Below are positions 63,389 to 64,000 of a stretch of DNA of 64,000 nucleotides, one piece after another. The notes under the pieces were generated by a model. It saw only the letters and a program-made list of their open reading frames with translations. It did no database searches and had not been told where the DNA came from. How positions within the stretch are numbered: position 1 is the first letter of the stretch; every line of letters begins with the position of its first letter. Location of the stretch: NCBI RefSeq assembly GCF_005696555.1, contig NZ_CP040005.1:558001-622000 (forward strand). The letters are read 5' to 3'. This DNA comes from Actinomyces sp. oral taxon 171 str. F0337 (GTDB taxonomy: Bacteria; Actinomycetota; Actinomycetes; Actinomycetales; Actinomycetaceae). Made by a program: the position numbers and the translations under genes.

Positions 63389-63997
63389 ATGACACCACCG
63401 AGAAGGAAACGGCGCAGCCAACGAACCGAACTGCGCACCGTTCTCCTCGTGACTAATGGGCGGGTCACCGAGAACGCCTACCTGCAGCAGCTGTGCCGAC
63501 GTGTGGACCGCGACAGAGTCTCAGCCAAAGTGAAGGTCATCAACGGTGACCCGCTCACCGTCGTCAAGGAGCTCAGCGGACCTCGGTCAGATCTCAGCGA
63601 CTACAGGGAGGTGTGGATCGTCGTCGACCACGATGGCCGGGAACGTCATGACTTCCTCAAGGAATGCCGGAAATTGAGCAGCAGCCAGACCGTTGTCCAT
63701 GGCATCGTCTCCGTGCCCTGCTTCGAGGTCTGGCTCAACGCCCATTACGACCCCGTGAAGAACTACCGGAACCAGGCGGACGCTCAGGCTCATTACCTGG
63801 AGTTGACGGGGCTCAGCAAGAAGAACGCCAAGGCGCTCCCTGACGACTTCCCCTGGGATGGGGCCGCACAGGCCGTGGTCAGGTGCCATCTGCCGACGGA
63901 CAGCCTCCCTGAGCCTGACACTCAAGGGCCTTGCCCATCGACAACGATGCCCCACCTGCTCCGCGGTCTTGGACTCCTCAGCGCTGACGAGTTCTAA
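63389..63997 (+). CDS. RloB/AbiLii-like protein, TOPRIM-type nuclease partner
   Basis: A 202-residue protein with an early acidic position in GRVTENAYLQQL (Glu28) and a paired acidic motif IVVDHDGRERHDF (Asp80, Asp82), as in the RloB family, whose fold resembles TOPRIM nucleases. SVPCFEVWLNAHY is a further family block. It is coupled to the ATPase gene and ends three bases before the window edge. Two-gene RloA-RloB/AbiL modules act as toxin-like phage defence. Confidence 0.8.
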   Translation: MTPPRRKRRSQRTELRTVLLVTNGRVTENAYLQQLCRRVDRDRVSAKVKVINGDPLTVVKELSGPRSDLSDYREVWIVVDHDGRERHDFLKECRKLSSSQTVVHGIVSVPCFEVWLNAHYDPVKNYRNQADAQAHYLELTGLSKKNAKALPDDFPWDGAAQAVVRCHLPTDSLPEPDTQGPCPSTTMPHLLRGLGLLSADEF

Positions 63998-64000
63998 AAC

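Overview
The window looks like chromosomal DNA of an oral-type Actinomyces (A. oris / A. naeslundii / A. viscosus group). This rests on the high-GC housekeeping genes, a sialidase recognised as Actinomyces NanH, LPXTG-type wall-anchored proteins, and the actinobacterial order ppa - dacB - metalloprotease - hpt - ftsH - folE - folP - folB/folK - DUF3180 - PH-domain genes - panC - panD - lysS. Several AT-richer islands interrupt this backbone.

Layout: (1) 1-2350 is an AT-rich stretch with one membrane protein and a truncated AIM24-family gene tail. (2) 2432-5743 holds a hipBA toxin-antitoxin pair and a Na+/H+ antiporter. (3) 5820-9696 holds a secreted GH16 hydrolase and a NanH sialidase whose signal peptide is out of frame with the mature protein by one base. 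(4) 9963-11399 is a divergent HxlR regulator / NmrA-like oxidoreductase pair around a palindromic operator. (5) 11594-15565 is an AT-rich cargo of two paralogous lipoproteins and two type VII-secretion-like proteins, flanked by a short copy of the metX 3' end. (6) 15706-18365 is metX-metY. (7) 19203-29241 is the cell-wall and folate backbone. (8) 29302-30522 is an AAA ATPase sandwiched between folE and a 187-bp copy of the folE 3' end. (9) 30801-32001 is a DUF5360 protein with a paired SMR transporter. (10) 32657-47835 is the most interesting locus, a bacterial defensin cluster. (11) 48232-60413 returns to folate, pantothenate and lysS. (12) 60426-63997 holds a GlxA-type regulator, a cupin and an AbiL/RloAB-like defence pair.

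The defensin locus reads as a complete production unit. Four small genes (about 42567-44204, minus strand) encode leader peptides followed by six-cysteine CSalpha-beta peptides with one shared spacing, C-x6-C-x3-C-x9-C-x7-C-x-C, ending in a CxC-aromatic tail. They resemble fungal defensins such as plectasin and the bacterial defensin actifensin of Actinomyces ruminicola. An FtsX/MacB-type ABC transporter, probably for immunity, lies upstream. Downstream is an overlapping operon: an unknown 382-aa protein, an unknown 81-aa protein, a MauE-thioredoxin fusion suited to disulfide formation, an ABC exporter without a leader peptidase domain, an S9-type hydrolase, an unknown 126-aa protein and a secreted subtilisin-like protease. 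A divergent NarL-type two-component system and a 60-aa secreted peptide border it. Strong hairpins follow the precursor genes and would raise their transcript level relative to the machinery.

A second theme is accessory cargo placed at the 3' ends of housekeeping genes, with a copy of that 3' end beyond the cargo (clear for folE, short for metX) and no recognisable integrase in either case. All functions are read from the protein sequences without database searches.
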